From: Amphimedon queenslandica
Taxonomy: Eukaryota > Porifera > Demospongiae > Haplosclerida > Niphatidae
DNA length: 39,445 bases
Assembly: GCF_000090795.2 (NCBI RefSeq)
Contig: NW_003546433.1
Coordinates: 44,605 to 84,049 of the forward strand
Direction of reading: 5' to 3'
This document shows, piece by piece, positions 10,425 to 22,200 of this stretch. A program made the translations under genes and the position numbers. The notes beneath the pieces are model-generated. The model made no database searches and had not been told where the DNA came from. It saw only the letters and a program-made list of their open reading frames with translations. How positions within the stretch are numbered: position 1 is the first letter of the stretch; every line of letters begins with the position of its first letter.

Positions 10425-11140
10425 CTATCACAAATGTATTTCATTGGTGATTATATCAGAGTGAGAAGTAAGAGGTTGTCAATGAACCTCACAGTGTTGA
10501 GTAGAAAAATTGTTAACACATCAGTTCATGTATGCAACAATTAATATTACAAATGTGTTTTGTTTGTGTCAATATAAAGGCAAGAGAAGCCAAGAGACTG
10601 CTAATGAATCAGAGACTGCTAGAGTATCTCAAAGTGTTATACAGGAAACCAGTTAACACAGCACATATATAGCAATTACTATTACAAATGTATTTCATTT
10701 GTGTCCCTATATATGCAAGAGAAGCAAAGAGACTACTATTGAATAAGAGACTGCTAGAGTATCTCAAAGTGTTGTATAGGTATAGGAAAACGGTTAACAC
10801 AGCACATAGCAATTACTATTAGAAATGTATTTCATTTCTGTTACTATATAAGCAAGAGAAGCACAGAGACTGCTAATGAATCAGACACTGCTAGAGTATC
10901 TCAGAGTGTTGTACAGGAAAACAGTTAACACAGCACATAGCAATTACTGTTACATTTGTGTCACTATATAGATGAGAGAAGCAAAGAGACTGATAATGAA
11001 TCAGAGACTGCTAGAGTATCTCAGAGTGTTGTACAGGAAAATGGTTAGCACAGCACATAGCAATTACTATTACAATGTATTTCATTTGTGTCACTATATA
11101 GATGAGAGAAACAAAGAGACTGTTAAGAGTGAAGATCTCA
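10425..11140. repeat. Satellite of about 130 bp, 5-6 copies
   Basis: Tandem units begin at about 10606, 10741, 10878, 10998 and (degenerate) 11128, with a diverged leading copy from about 10425. Shared words are GAATCAGAGACTGCTAGAGT, TATCTCA(A/G)AGTGTTGTACAG and TTAACACAGCACATAGCAAT. Spacing is 120-137 bp. One frame across the conserved part reads KET(A/D)NESETARVSQSVVQ in several units, so it could be a multiplied exon, but no clear splice donors follow. Confidence 0.8.
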
Positions 11141-11526
11141 ATGAATATATTTTATAATGAAAATGTTATCACAGATAAAGGTCAAAATGGATAGAGAAGA
11201 CTAAAGGACAATCAAAATTCATGAACATGTGTCGCTGATGTGCATGCGCATAAGCACATGGCATCTACTACATTACTCCCCCCAGAGGGGAGGCAAGCGG
11301 TACAAAAAAAATACAAGAAAGAAAGAGAGACAAAATTGAGAAACAAGAATAGGAAAAAGTGAAAAATAAGGATAATAAGTAATTAATGGCAAAGTTATGA
11401 ATAATAAAGAGGAGCCAATTAGAGAAGCAAGTGTAACAATAAGGATAATGGTAACAGCAACAATAATAATAGTAATAATAATAATAATAATATTAATAAT
11501 AATAATAATAACAATATTTATATATA
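11140..11526. other. Non-coding spacer ending in (TAA)n microsatellite
   Basis: No gene is seen. An A/G-rich stretch (11305-11450) leads into an imperfect AAT/AAC microsatellite (about 11456-11526) that continues beyond the MITE at 11796-11862. Confidence 0.5.
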
Positions 11527-11761
11527 TATGTGACCATAATTGACAAAAGGTACCTTATGGTGGGTAGTGAAAATTGTCTTTGTAGCCAAAAAACCCAACT
11601 TCCTGAGCACCATTAAATTACTCCACAGGATGCAAAAAGTTAGTATGTAACTTTTAGAAACAATGTTTGTCCAACAGGGCACTCACAGGTTGAAATTTTT
11701 CATTATAATAATGAATTTTAAAATCCACCATAAGGTACCTTTTGTCAATTATGGCCACATA
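11527..11761. mobile_element. MITE family B, copy 3
   Basis: A 235-bp copy with the best-kept ends: TATGTGACCATAATTGACAA at the left, and TTGTCAATTATGGCCACATA at the right. TAATA-type microsatellite lies on both sides, so the element apparently inserted into a TA-rich simple repeat. Confidence 0.88.
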
Positions 11762-11899
11762 TCTTCTCTTTCAATGACTGCAAACCATAATGGTCATAAT
11801 AATAATAGTAATAATTAATAATAACAATAATACTAATAATAATAGTGATAATAAATTGACATACCAGTCTATAGATTGAGTCATTGGGGGAACCTGACA

Positions 11900-13550
11900 C
11901 GCCGACCTGGCTATTCTTTCACTACTGACGTTTCTTCCACAACAAAGTTGGGCTATTCTCTCACTGCAGACGTTTTTCTCCCTACAGAGTCAGGCTATTT
12001 TCTCACTGCAGATGTTTCTCCCAATGCAGAGTCAGGCTATTCTCTCACTGCAGACATTTCTCCCACTATAGAGTTGGGCCCTTCTCTCACTACTGACGTT
12101 TCTCCAACTATAGAATCGGGCCATTCTCTCACTAATGACGTTTTTTTCACTACAGTGTCAGGCTATTCTCTCACTGCAGACGTTTCTCCAACTACAGAGT
12201 TTGGCTATTCTCTCACTACTGATGCTTCTCCACTACAGAATCAGGCTATTCTCTCACTGCAGATATTTCTCCACTACAGAGTCGGGCTATTCTCTAACTG
12301 CAGACATTTCTCCCACTAGTGTCGGGCTATTTTCTCACTGCAGAAATTTCTACCACTATAGAGTTGGGCCATTCTCTCACTACTGACGTTTCTCCCACTA
12401 TAGAGTCAGGCCATTCTCTCACTACTGACATTTCTCCCACTATAGAGTTGGGCCATTCTTTCCCTGCAGTTGTTTCTCCCACTACAGAGTTGGGCTATTC
12501 TCTCACTACTGACATTTCTCTAACTACAGAGTCGGGCTATTCTCTCACTGCAGATGTTTCTCCTACTATAGACTTGGGCTATTCTCTCACTGCAGACATT
12601 TCTCCAACTACAGAGTTAGGCTATTCTCTCACTACTGATGTTTCTCCACTACAGAATCAGGCTATTCTCTCACTGCAGATATTTCTCCACTACAGAGTCG
12701 GGCTATTCTCTCACTGCAGACGTTTCTCCCACTACAGAGTCGGGCTATTCTCTTACTGCAGACATTTCTCCAACTATAGAATTGGGCCATTCTCTCACTA
12801 CTGATGTTTCTCCACTACAGAATCAGGCTATTCTTTCACTGCAGATATTTCTCCACTTCAGATTTGGGCTATTGTCTCACTACTGATGTTTCTCACACTA
12901 TAGAGTCGGGCTATTCTCTCACTGCAAACGTTTCTTCCTCTACATAGTGGGGCTATTGTCCCAATACTGACTTATCTCCCACTACAGAGTTGGGCTAGGC
13001 TATTCTCCCAATCCTGACTTTTCTCCCACTACAGAGTCAGGCTATTCTCTCACTGCAGACATTTCTCCCACTATAGAGTTGGGCCATTCTCTCACTACTG
13101 ACGTTTTTCCCGCTATAGAGTCAGGCCATTCTCTCACTACTGAAGTTTCTCCCACTATGGAGTTGCGCTATTCTCTCACTATTGACGTTTCTACCACTAC
13201 AGAGTTGGGCTATTCTCCCACTACTGACTTTTCTTGAGGTACAGAGTCGGGCTGTTCTCCCACTGCAGATGTTTCTTCCACTACAGAGTCGGGCTATTGT
13301 CTCACTACTGACGTTTTACCCACTATAGTGCCGGGCTATTCTCTCACAGCAGACGTTTCTCCCTCTACAGAGTTGGGCTATTCTCCCAATACTGACTTTT
13401 CTCCCACTACAAAGTCCGGCTATTTTCTCACTGCAGATGTTTCTCCCACTACAGAGTCTGGCTTTTGTCTCACTATTGATATTTCTGCCACTATAGAGTC
13501 GGGCAATTCTCTCACTGCAGACGTTTCTCCTTCTACAGAGTCAAACCATT
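11900..13550 (+). repeat. 42-bp coding-type tandem repeat array, about 39 units
   Basis: The unit is 42 bp (GGCTATTCTCTCACTGCAGA then CGTTTCTCCCACTACAGAGTCG) and encodes 14 residues, SGYSLTADVSPTTE. Units alternate between a GCAGAC class (YSLTAD) and an ACTGAC class (HSLTTD). Open frames run 11876-12319, 12319-12804 and 13328-13600. Between them single-base deletions (CTCCACTACAG for CTCCCACTACAG, at about 12226, 12268, 12640, 12682 and 12814) shift frame, and 12890-13330 contains stops. The frame-shifted pair recurs as a higher-order unit. It may be a decayed repeat protein or a pure minisatellite. No start, signal peptide or flanking domain was identified. Confidence 0.85.
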
Positions 13551-13559
13551 CTTCTCTAC

Positions 13560-14050
13560 AAGACAGGTTCAATTACATATTTTCTATTTATTTGATCTAG
13601 TTTTTCATTCAATAACAATAGACAGTGGAATTCAAGCAGCTGTCATAGCTTCTTCCACGATTGTAATATTATGGTAATGTATTCCTACGTTGTATTTTAT
13701 TTATTATTTTGTGCTTTATAATAGCTTCTTAGTGTCAATCATCAAGTACAAGATATGAAAATAAACTTAAAATAATCACTAATTACAAATATATACATTT
13801 TGCCATGTCACGTTTTTCTAGTTCTGTTCTTTTATCTGGCCAACTTTGTTTTAGTAGTTCTCTTTTCATATTTTGTCTTAACATTGTTACTATCAATTAC
13901 TAAAAAATGTCAACAATGTAGCAGAAAAAAATGGGGGAGAGATAATGATAAGGGAGGAGGAAAGTCAAGAAAGATAACGTTGACTTGCACATTAATTCTT
14001 TAAGTATTTTGACTTACAGAGATTAATGACTGGTATAAGAGTGAGGTTTA
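13560..14050. other. Non-coding spacer
   Basis: Nothing supported. A short hydrophobic open frame (13800-14003) has no recognisable feature and looks like chance. Confidence 0.4.
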
Positions 14051-14440
14051 ACAAGCGTAACAGGGTAAAAAATATTCTTATAATTGATTTCACCACATTG
14101 CAAGTACAACTTGATCATTATTAAGACTTATAGAGGTTCTCTCTACCTTCTAATGCTTCTAGAGAAGTCTTTAGACAGTATCTCTATGTTCTCTTGCTGT
14201 TAGAAAGCTCTTAAATTTGTCCCATTTGTAAGCCGCCATTTTGTTTACCGTGACCACACCCACTCACGTAAAGGAGCGTGGGCGGGTGGTTGCTAAGGCT
14301 TTTTATTTCTCTAATACAACATGTATCGAAGAAATGTAAGTGTGGACATACAAATAAATAAATAAATATATATAGATAGCACGACGGTGAAATCAATTAT
14401 AGGAACGACCTGGTGGCTACCCCCCCAAGGTTGTTAAAAA
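14050..14440 (+). repeat. Interspersed repeat family A, copy 3
   Basis: The longest copy, about 390 bp. It has ATAGAGGTTCTCTCTACCTT, TAATGCTTCTAGAGAAGTCT, GCCGCCATTTTGTTTACCGT, GACCACACCCACTCACGT, GGGCGGGTGGTTGCTAAGG and GTGAAATCAATTATAGGA. Its minus-strand open frame (14396-14211) is not considered coding. Confidence 0.75.
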
Positions 14441-16210
14441 GAGATTATAATACATAATGGTTAAACAGAAGTTGACTCATTCTAAATCAGATTGAATTAA
14501 TATAGATTCTTTTACTTCAATAAAGTAGTTGAGAGAACAAATGGCAAAATTGGCTATCTACTACATGTATTGGCACTTGCCAATCATAATGTGTACTGTA
14601 CATGTAAATGTAACAAGTTCATGTAGACATCAGTACTAATATGTACTATACATGTGTAATTAACACAATAACACCTAACATACTAATTACTTTTTGAGAT
14701 TAACAAACATGACTTCAACATAAGTAGCTAACTGGTACATGTATGAGGGAGAAAGAATGACATAAGTGTCAGGGAAGAGATAAGGACACAAACAATAAGC
14801 CTACAATGTAGTGCATTGTCAGAAAGTTGCAGGCAATTGATCAGGTATTTAATTTTTATAATACAAATTGAAAGACATGGCTTCATTTAGGAGGGCGAGG
14901 GGCACTTGCTCCGCCTTGACTGACTTATTAGCATGACAATTTTAATTAAAAATAAACAACTTTACTTAAAATATTATCCTTCCGTTTTTTCTTTTCCAAA
15001 CGTGAAAAATCTTTTGAATTCTACCACACTTGTATCAAATCCTAGATGAAGACCTAAATGATGCCAATCCTAATTAAAAGCATATACATAAAATAATAGT
15101 AGATTTTGAATAAGGAACTAAGAACCTGTCAATATCGTAACTTAGATAGTATGCTGGTCTATATTTTAAAATCGCCAAAGCATACTAAAACAGAGACCAG
15201 CACACAAAAATACAGACCAGTATACTAAAATACCATACAAGATGATTAATTGGCGGGGAAATAATTCTGGTAAAAGTTTGATTTTCCATAAATTTTTAAA
15301 GTTGCTCAACAATCGAGCCAAAGTCCCTGTAATTATAGTACAGTGTCTCTGGCCAAATTTCATCAAAAATATAAAAACAAACAATTCACTTTTTTCTCTC
15401 CTCAAAATATCTTTATTAGTAATTTCAAAATCAACTGACAGGAAGCCGCATATGAGTCCTAAACCAAAATATTGGGGAAACCCTGTTACCATGACATTTG
15501 TGATGAAAGATGACAATAATCTGTGTTGTGTGTCTTTTTGCTTGATATTAATTTATGTACATGCATGACTCTATGTAAATATAAAGGGTGGGTTTTATTA
15601 TAATCATGGTATGTATGATAGTATGGTATACAAAAGTACATACTAAGAATAATGACACATTTGAACTGGAGAAGTACATTGATCAAGGCAAAAGAACAAG
15701 GCACATGGTAGGAATAAAGACATGAGATCCATCAACAATATTCACTACATGCTTTTATTTATATGTGCACCCATGCAGTACTGACTAATGTATACTTTTT
15801 AGGCTGCTTCCATCTACCCCAATTGTTGACACATACCTAAACCAAGCTTACAAAACATAAACTGCTGACAATGCTTTGATGTGGTGAAAGGGCTGGCCTA
15901 CATATGTCAGTACATGAATTTAAATTTATCATTTCCATAGCATGCATGCTGCAGTTACTAATTAGTCTAACCTTTAATGATTTAAGACTTTATGCTCCTC
16001 CAAGGGGTCATCCTATCTGTCTACTCTCAATTTGTCTCTGCTTGAGTACTACAAAGCCAGTAAAACCTGACTTTAGAAAGAAAATGTTTCTTGTTACAAA
16101 GGGCATTTACATTTTTGTCTTTCTGTTTCTCTCCCACCCTCCCTCCCTCCCTCTCTCTCTCCAGTGCTACAATACTCTATTAATTACAACAATTTACCAA
16201 ATGATTGGCA
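14440..16210. other. Non-coding or unassigned
   Basis: No gene could be supported. Overlapping open frames on both strands at 15166-15568 (about 105-115 codons) match nothing I know and lie in AT-rich DNA. At 15160-15235 the words GACCAG and TA(C/T)ACTAAAA repeat locally. A block at about 15767-15813 resembles 18553-18600. A C/T-rich run lies at 16130-16165. Confidence 0.4.
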
Positions 16211-16212
16211 AT

Positions 16213-17290
16213 ATATGATAACCAGTAACACTACATGCAACACTTGTCTGCAATGCTTCTTTCTCTTCAGGAGACAATAGTGAAACAAACATCAGCCTTT
16301 GCCTTTAGAGAAGACAAGAAGATTGTTACATTAAGACAATAGTTCTATTACTAAAGTGATGATTATAATTTAATGTTTAAATCCTGTCCTGCAAGATTAT
16401 CGCATAAAATTTTTAATTGCTTTAAAATGAATTACTGTATAGCTAGAAAATTTGGTGCAGTAAAATTTTGGCACTTTTGGCAAATTAAGGTCCAGTGGCC
16501 AAATAGTTAGTCACCAATTTGATATAGTTCCGTAGAAGTATACACAAAGTTAAAATTTCCCCAAAATTTTAACTTCTAAACCTCTCTTGAAGCAAATTTG
16601 CCATATTTTAACAATCCAAAGTTTCTAGCTAAACAGTATACGATCGTTTAGTTACCTTTCAATGCATGTACATGCATGTAAATCTCTTTGTACCTTCAAT
16701 ACAATAACCACTGGCAATACGGTAGTATCCACAGAGGTGTACATGCAGTTTGATTTGCAGACTTAATTGTCTGCAAATTATGTCATTCAGATAGCTTCAA
16801 TCTAATTCCCTACAAATCACAATGATAACAAATATAACCCCCATATTTAATATACAAAAATTATAATTACTCACATGTATATGCACAATACATGCATACA
16901 TACCGTAAAGTGCATAATGATTCAATGTAATTATTATTAATTTAGTAATAAAGCACGTAAAAATAAATTGATTATTGATACCAATAACAAGAATACATGT
17001 GTATATGGACTTGCACATACTGCATGTCGCTATTGGTTTGTTCCCAAACTAAGATAGGACAAAGTTGACATTTCATGTACATGTAGTTTAGCTGTTTATA
17101 ATAGAAAAGGAGAAAGAGATGAGAGGATTTAAAGTTAAAAATGTGGTGTGTGTGTTTAATTACTTACAAAACCATGAGATGAATGGACCAATCTTTTCCT
17201 TACATATAGTTTGATGGCAAAGATTGAAAGAGAGAGAAAGGTATTTAAGAAGTTGAGTAACAAAAGTATTTGGCCTAGAGAAAGAGGGAC
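16213..17290 (-). pseudogene. Duplicated multi-exon gene fragment, copy 2
   Basis: Collinear with 7310-8890: a 16213-16312, b 16694-16812, c 17028-17065, d 17157-17228. Block d is again a 56-nt exon (17223-17168) with donor GTAAGT and the same single open frame (HQTICKEKIGPFISW), but the acceptor dinucleotide is AA instead of AG, so this copy is probably not spliced correctly. Block b in its best frame reads HLCGYYRIASGYCIE before the GTAC donor. Block a has acceptor CTAAAG and an open frame FVSLLSPEEKEALQTS. A small MITE (16433-16638) sits between a and b. The Cys/Gly pattern of block b suggests an extracellular Cys-rich module, which is weak inference. Confidence 0.45.
16433..16638. mobile_element. 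Small MITE (family D)
   Basis: About 206 bp. The left end TACTGTATAGCTAGAAAA and the inverse of the right end TACTGTTTAGCTAGAAAC are nearly identical over 22 bp, extending into TTTGG. It is TA-bounded and the interior is non-coding, with AAAATTTTGGCAC words. Confidence 0.7.
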
Positions 17291-19790
17291 AAATTAAAAT
17301 GTAGAAAGTATAAGTAGGAGTGACAGAAACACAAAGAGAAAGATATTACATGTATGTACTCTCATAACTGACTCAACCCACTTCAACGACTGCCACAATA
17401 ATATTAAACTAACAATATTATGCTGAAATGAAAACAAAATAACCCAAATGATACTGACATGTATATTACATATACATGCATACATATCTGAATGCGCATG
17501 CTTACTATAGTATAGAAAGCTGCTCTTTGTCTGATCAACTGTTCTTTGTTGATGGAGAAAAAGAAAGAGAAAGAAAAAGTTACAATAAAATACAAATATA
17601 GTCCATTTCACTCATTCAAATACTCTGACAGTTGGTCTAGTACTATATACATCTACAAGTAAATTAAAAACAAATAAATGTATACATATACATGTATTTA
17701 TGCACGTATACATGTATGTAGAATGCACATGATGTACATGTTGCACTCCCAGGCTGTCCTTGTAATGATCAAAATTATTCTTTCTCCTTTATAGCAGATG
17801 GCAAAACTAGCCTACATTTTGCATGCACAATTCATATCATACCTAAAAATAATAAATTTAGATACTGCAGTACATGCACAAAAATTACAAAATAAATCTT
17901 TTAATAAAAAATTCACTACTTGCAGTGCAATGTCCACTTAAATTTATGAGCTAGTGAGACAGTATATGTAAATCTAATGCACTGATACACAATAAAAGTA
18001 CATGTACATGTGTATGTGGCCAAAATTTTGAAATGTTTTCAAAGTTAATTATGCTAATTTCCATTTTCTGGACAGAAATTAAATGAATGCAATTATATAC
18101 AATAAAATGGCATTTGAGGTGTTTTAATTCAATTTAGTTTTGCAAGCAGGAAACTAAAAAACACAGCAAAACAATTACTGCGTGTAAAGGGTGATTATAG
18201 GGCAAAGCCCTATTTGATGAAGTGCATCTGTCTGTACAAGCAGGTCTTTTCACTATTACTATACTTACTTCATGATATACATGTAGTGTCGCTAGGAGAG
18301 GACATTCTTCTAGTAAATCAACAAGAGCTACAAGGGTTAGTAAATATTGTCAAGAGTAGATGAGGGGGTTGGTATGAGCATGTACTTTTATAGCATTGGT
18401 TACTTTGGTTACTATGTATGAATCTTGCCAAAATAACAACACAGTCCTATGAATGACATTTATGTGCTTTATAATTTGGGGTCACTAACAACGGCTGGCC
18501 ATACATGTACACTTAGGTATGTACATGTATAAAAACATGCACTGTATATATAGGCACCCACGCAGTACTGACTATTGGTCTACTTTATCGGCTGCTTTCA
18601 TAATAAATTTGTAAGAAATTTATCAATACATGAATTCTCCCTTTTGTAAGCTGTTCTGTCTACACTGTCATATGCACCGGTGTCGCCATTTTTTCTCAAT
18701 AAATGAATTGGCGTGTACAGTATTTCAAAATATGTTGAAATAAAAGTGAAGGAAGCAAAGACATACAGCCGTAGTTTTGGTATTACTTTCATAGTTTCTT
18801 GCTTTCGCAGGTGCAGGATGTCCCAGCCCATGATATGAGTATTAATTGGGTAATTGTTTTATTAACAAAATAACTAGGCACAGGCTTGAGTGTTAAAGCT
18901 TCATGTACTTGTAATAGCCTATATTTTAGATGTACTACCTACCCGGCACTATAATCTCTTTAGGTATTATTTACTCTTGGTACCACTGTGGAGAGTTTTT
19001 CCATTAAAAAAAATGATACTGGTAGCTATGGAAACCACAGTAACTGTGGTAACTGAGAAGCTGCAGTGATATAAGTATAATTACTTCTCTCCTTTTTTAC
19101 ATGTATAAGTGAAAATAAGTTAAGAGGAACCTGAAGGGACCACACAACTTAATCCTTTTAGGCCAAATTGCCAGTACATGGTGTATGTTGAAGTGCAGGT
19201 AGATATACATGCACTCATATACATATAACATCTAGGTATACGTACTATGTAAAGCTGTATAGCTGACTCTTGAAAATTACGTCTATACTGTGCAATCCTC
19301 ATATTTGTCAAACTGAAATTCACAAATTTTAGTCAAGTTTTAATAGCTTCAGGCAGATGAATTGATGTATTGTATAGCTATATGTTTACTTAGTGACATT
19401 TTGTAATATCATTGCATACATGTACATGTATGAATGATTTAGTATTCCTTGGCTACATAAACTGCAATTGACTAGCAAAAAAATCATTCATTCAGATAAT
19501 CACATGTTTGTCATCAAAAAGCATTCACAAGGACGTTCCATTCATTAATAGGCTTTTAACAGTGAGTGACATGTACATGTAGTTTAGTATTTTTTTGTAA
19601 TAACTAAATGGGTGTAACAGTTATAAGTAGATGAAATAAAGATGTACATTTCATTGTTCAGTTTTGCCAATGCTTGCTGATACTCTGGTTGCCCATGTTA
19701 TCGATGCCTACAAATGTGGTGACAGTTTGTCCTAATTAAAATGACAAGACTGTACTACAAGTAAAAATGACATCAAAAGGTATGTTCATA
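17290..19790. other. Non-coding or unassigned
   Basis: No gene is supported. The stretch is AT-rich with many ACATGTAC-type palindromes (17680-17760, 18000, 18500-18540, 19420). A minus-strand frame at 18598-18831 (77 codons) is unrecognised and probably chance. Confidence 0.4.
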
Positions 19791-19792
19791 TG

Positions 19793-19984
19793 TCCTCAGA
19801 TCGCCATCACATTATGATGAGCAATTGTGGCAGGAAAGAATTCGTGAACTGTTGCATTTATACTTGTGGTTCATTAAATAGAATTACAAGTTCAGCTGCA
19901 TCAGGATACTATGGATGTAGACTAGTGCTGCCTGATGGAAGGAGTTATTGTCATGGAAATAAAAATCATAGTTGTGATAATTAA
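19793..19984 (+). pseudogene. Possible EGF-like module remnant
   Basis: A 64-codon frame with eight cysteines. The stretch CCIYTCGSLNRITSSAASGY, then RLVLPDGRSYCHGN, resembles the second half of an EGF-like domain, where GY...L.PDGR.C is common, but the spacing between cysteines is not canonical. No clear flanking exons were found. Extracellular-protein origin is a guess; a chance open frame is also possible. Confidence 0.2.
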
Positions 19985-19989
19985 AGGTG

Positions 19990-21770
19990 AAGAAATTATT
20001 GTTGCTACAGCTATTAATTAAATGAAAAACATTTCCTATAGATTGAATGAAAGTTAAAAAGCCTGCAAAAATGCCAGAAGAGTTATCCGAAAAACCCACT
20101 AACTCATGGAATGCATTACATTGTAGTTTTGTAAACAAAATAGTGTATGCTTTTATTGTTTGGTAGCTGATTGATCTGTTCATTACATGCTAACCTATAT
20201 ATGGTGTATGAAGATAATAAATTGATATTTTAGTTGATTATTTAATGTTATCTTCCCTTTATAAAAACCATACATGTTCATGCATATATTAAGGGGCTCT
20301 GTCCTGGCCACACCATGACAAACTGAATGTGCATATTGCAGTACTGATTTTATTGATAGCACTGTTTGAACAAACCAAGTTTCTCCACTTATAGGAAGGG
20401 AGTCAATTAATCAGAATAGTATAGTCACACCCACAGATGTTAATGTAACAAGTTGAAGTACATACATGTAAGTAATTATGACATGTATGCAGGTAATAGT
20501 TTCTCTTTCTACCTCACATCCCTCTCATCTTTTTTGTCTCATTAAGATAGGTTGTATATTACTTCTGATTATTGACTTGGTTCAATAATGAAATCTGTAT
20601 TGACAAAAGTAAGTACATGTACATGTATGTGTGTTATTGTAGTTTACCTTTCTTTATTACACTTTGTTGTTTAAAACTACCAGTACACATAAATGAATGG
20701 CAGTCTAGTACATTGTCTGATACAAGCTACAAGAATGGTTGTAAAATCGCAAGCTGCATAGTAATGTCAAGAATTCGCTAATTGTTCTGTGCCACTTTCT
20801 TTTGATAATTGTTTCGAAATATTGTGTATACATGTTTTTGGTAAGTGAGGATAAAATGAGAGTAAGGGATGAAGTTCATGATTTAATCAAAAGAAATGAT
20901 TCTTGGCCAGACATCATTCAAAACATTAATTAATTTAAAGTTTCCAGCTCCATGATATTCTGTTATGTAATGATACTCTTGTATTTCATAAACATTAGTC
21001 ACTGACAGGTACAGTCAGACATGGTACCATACCTATTGCTTTCTTCCCATTTATATACCTTTGATGGAGGAATTGGTGATGCTGTCAGAACTACTGCTAG
21101 AGGGAGTGAAGAATATCATTATGGCCAAAGAATTGATGACCACCATGATTGTTCACAAGTTTCGATAATGGGAGGAACAATTATTGACAACACCCAGCAA
21201 TCACCAACTATCCCTAATCTCAAACTTTCCATTACTCTGATGTCAGTTAATACTACTTTCTGTACCGATCTAAATCTAATGTATATATGCAATTTAGTAA
21301 ATATATTATGTATAGGTGGTTGGGAATAAACATTGCTTAATTCACAAACTTTGTCAATGAAGAACTTTGTCATGAAGAATTTTGTCAATAATAATAGAGT
21401 TTACTTAGGCCAATTGATATCTACTCTTGTTATTGTTCATATTATTTTACGTCATTGTGTTGCTTTATTAAAAATAATTATTATAATAAAAATGCTTAAA
21501 TTAGTTAATTAGCACAGTAACAGGTTCTACCTAATGCATACAAACATACAAAACCGAATGATCTTTTATGTTTCAAATAACAGGTTTCTTTTTATCCTTA
21601 AAATAAACTAATCCATGCAGCCAGCTATAAATAATGCAAGACAACATTGATTACAATTAATTTTATTTAGTACATTATGACATAGTTTCATAGTTGATTG
21701 ATTTGCTCTGGCATATCATATGTACCATTAACTTACTTTGTAGAGACTATCTAGTTATATGGCATGTTCT
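19990..21770. other. Non-coding or unassigned
   Basis: No gene is supported. A plus-strand frame at 21021-21329 begins with a CACTGACAG-like acceptor and reads TFDGGIGDAVRTTARGSEEY; it might be an exon, but I recognise no family. The rest is AT-rich. Confidence 0.35.
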
Positions 21771-22040
21771 ATCTCTCTCTCTCTCTGAGTCTTTCATGGA
21801 AAGACAGAGAGAGACAGATTGAAACAAAGAGGGAGAATGAAAGGAGGGGTGAGGAAGAAAGTCTTTTCCTCTTTATCTCTTTTTCTGTATTTCTCTCAGT
21901 CTTTTTCACTGTCTCTATCTGTTTTTCTCAAACTCTTTCTCTCTTTCGCTCCCAGCCTCACTCTCTCTCTCCCTCTTTCTGTCTCTCCAACTGCATCTTT
22001 CTCCCCCTTCTCTTTCTCTCTCCCAGTCTCTTTTTCATAG
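21770..22040. repeat. CT-rich low-complexity tract
   Basis: (TC)n and TCTTTCTC-type runs on the plus strand, with a short GA-rich counterpart at about 21800-21870 that can pair with the (TC)n start. Open frames through it are compositional artefacts. Confidence 0.8.
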
Positions 22041-22200
22041 CACCAGCAGTTGAAAGCAAGCTACGTATAAGACATTTGCATATTTTTCCTTTTCTTCCCC
22101 AAAATTTTTCTTTTTCGCTGATTTCCATCGAGGTCCATGATGGAATGACAAATATTACACAGGAGCATTAAAAATAATGAAATAATGATACATAATACAA

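Noticed and set aside
15166..15568. Overlapping 105-116-codon frames on both strands
   Set aside because: No recognisable motif, AT-rich composition and similar openness on both strands; insufficient to call a gene.
15767..18600. Short similarity between 15767-15813 and 18553-18600 (GCAGTACTGACTA... GGCTGCTT)
   Set aside because: Only about 50 bp match, with no extension on either side; could be a small repeat fragment but not enough to define an element.
21764..22171. Open frames rich in Ser/Leu/Phe in the CT tract
   Set aside because: Pure low-complexity composition; no domain, start context or splice signals.
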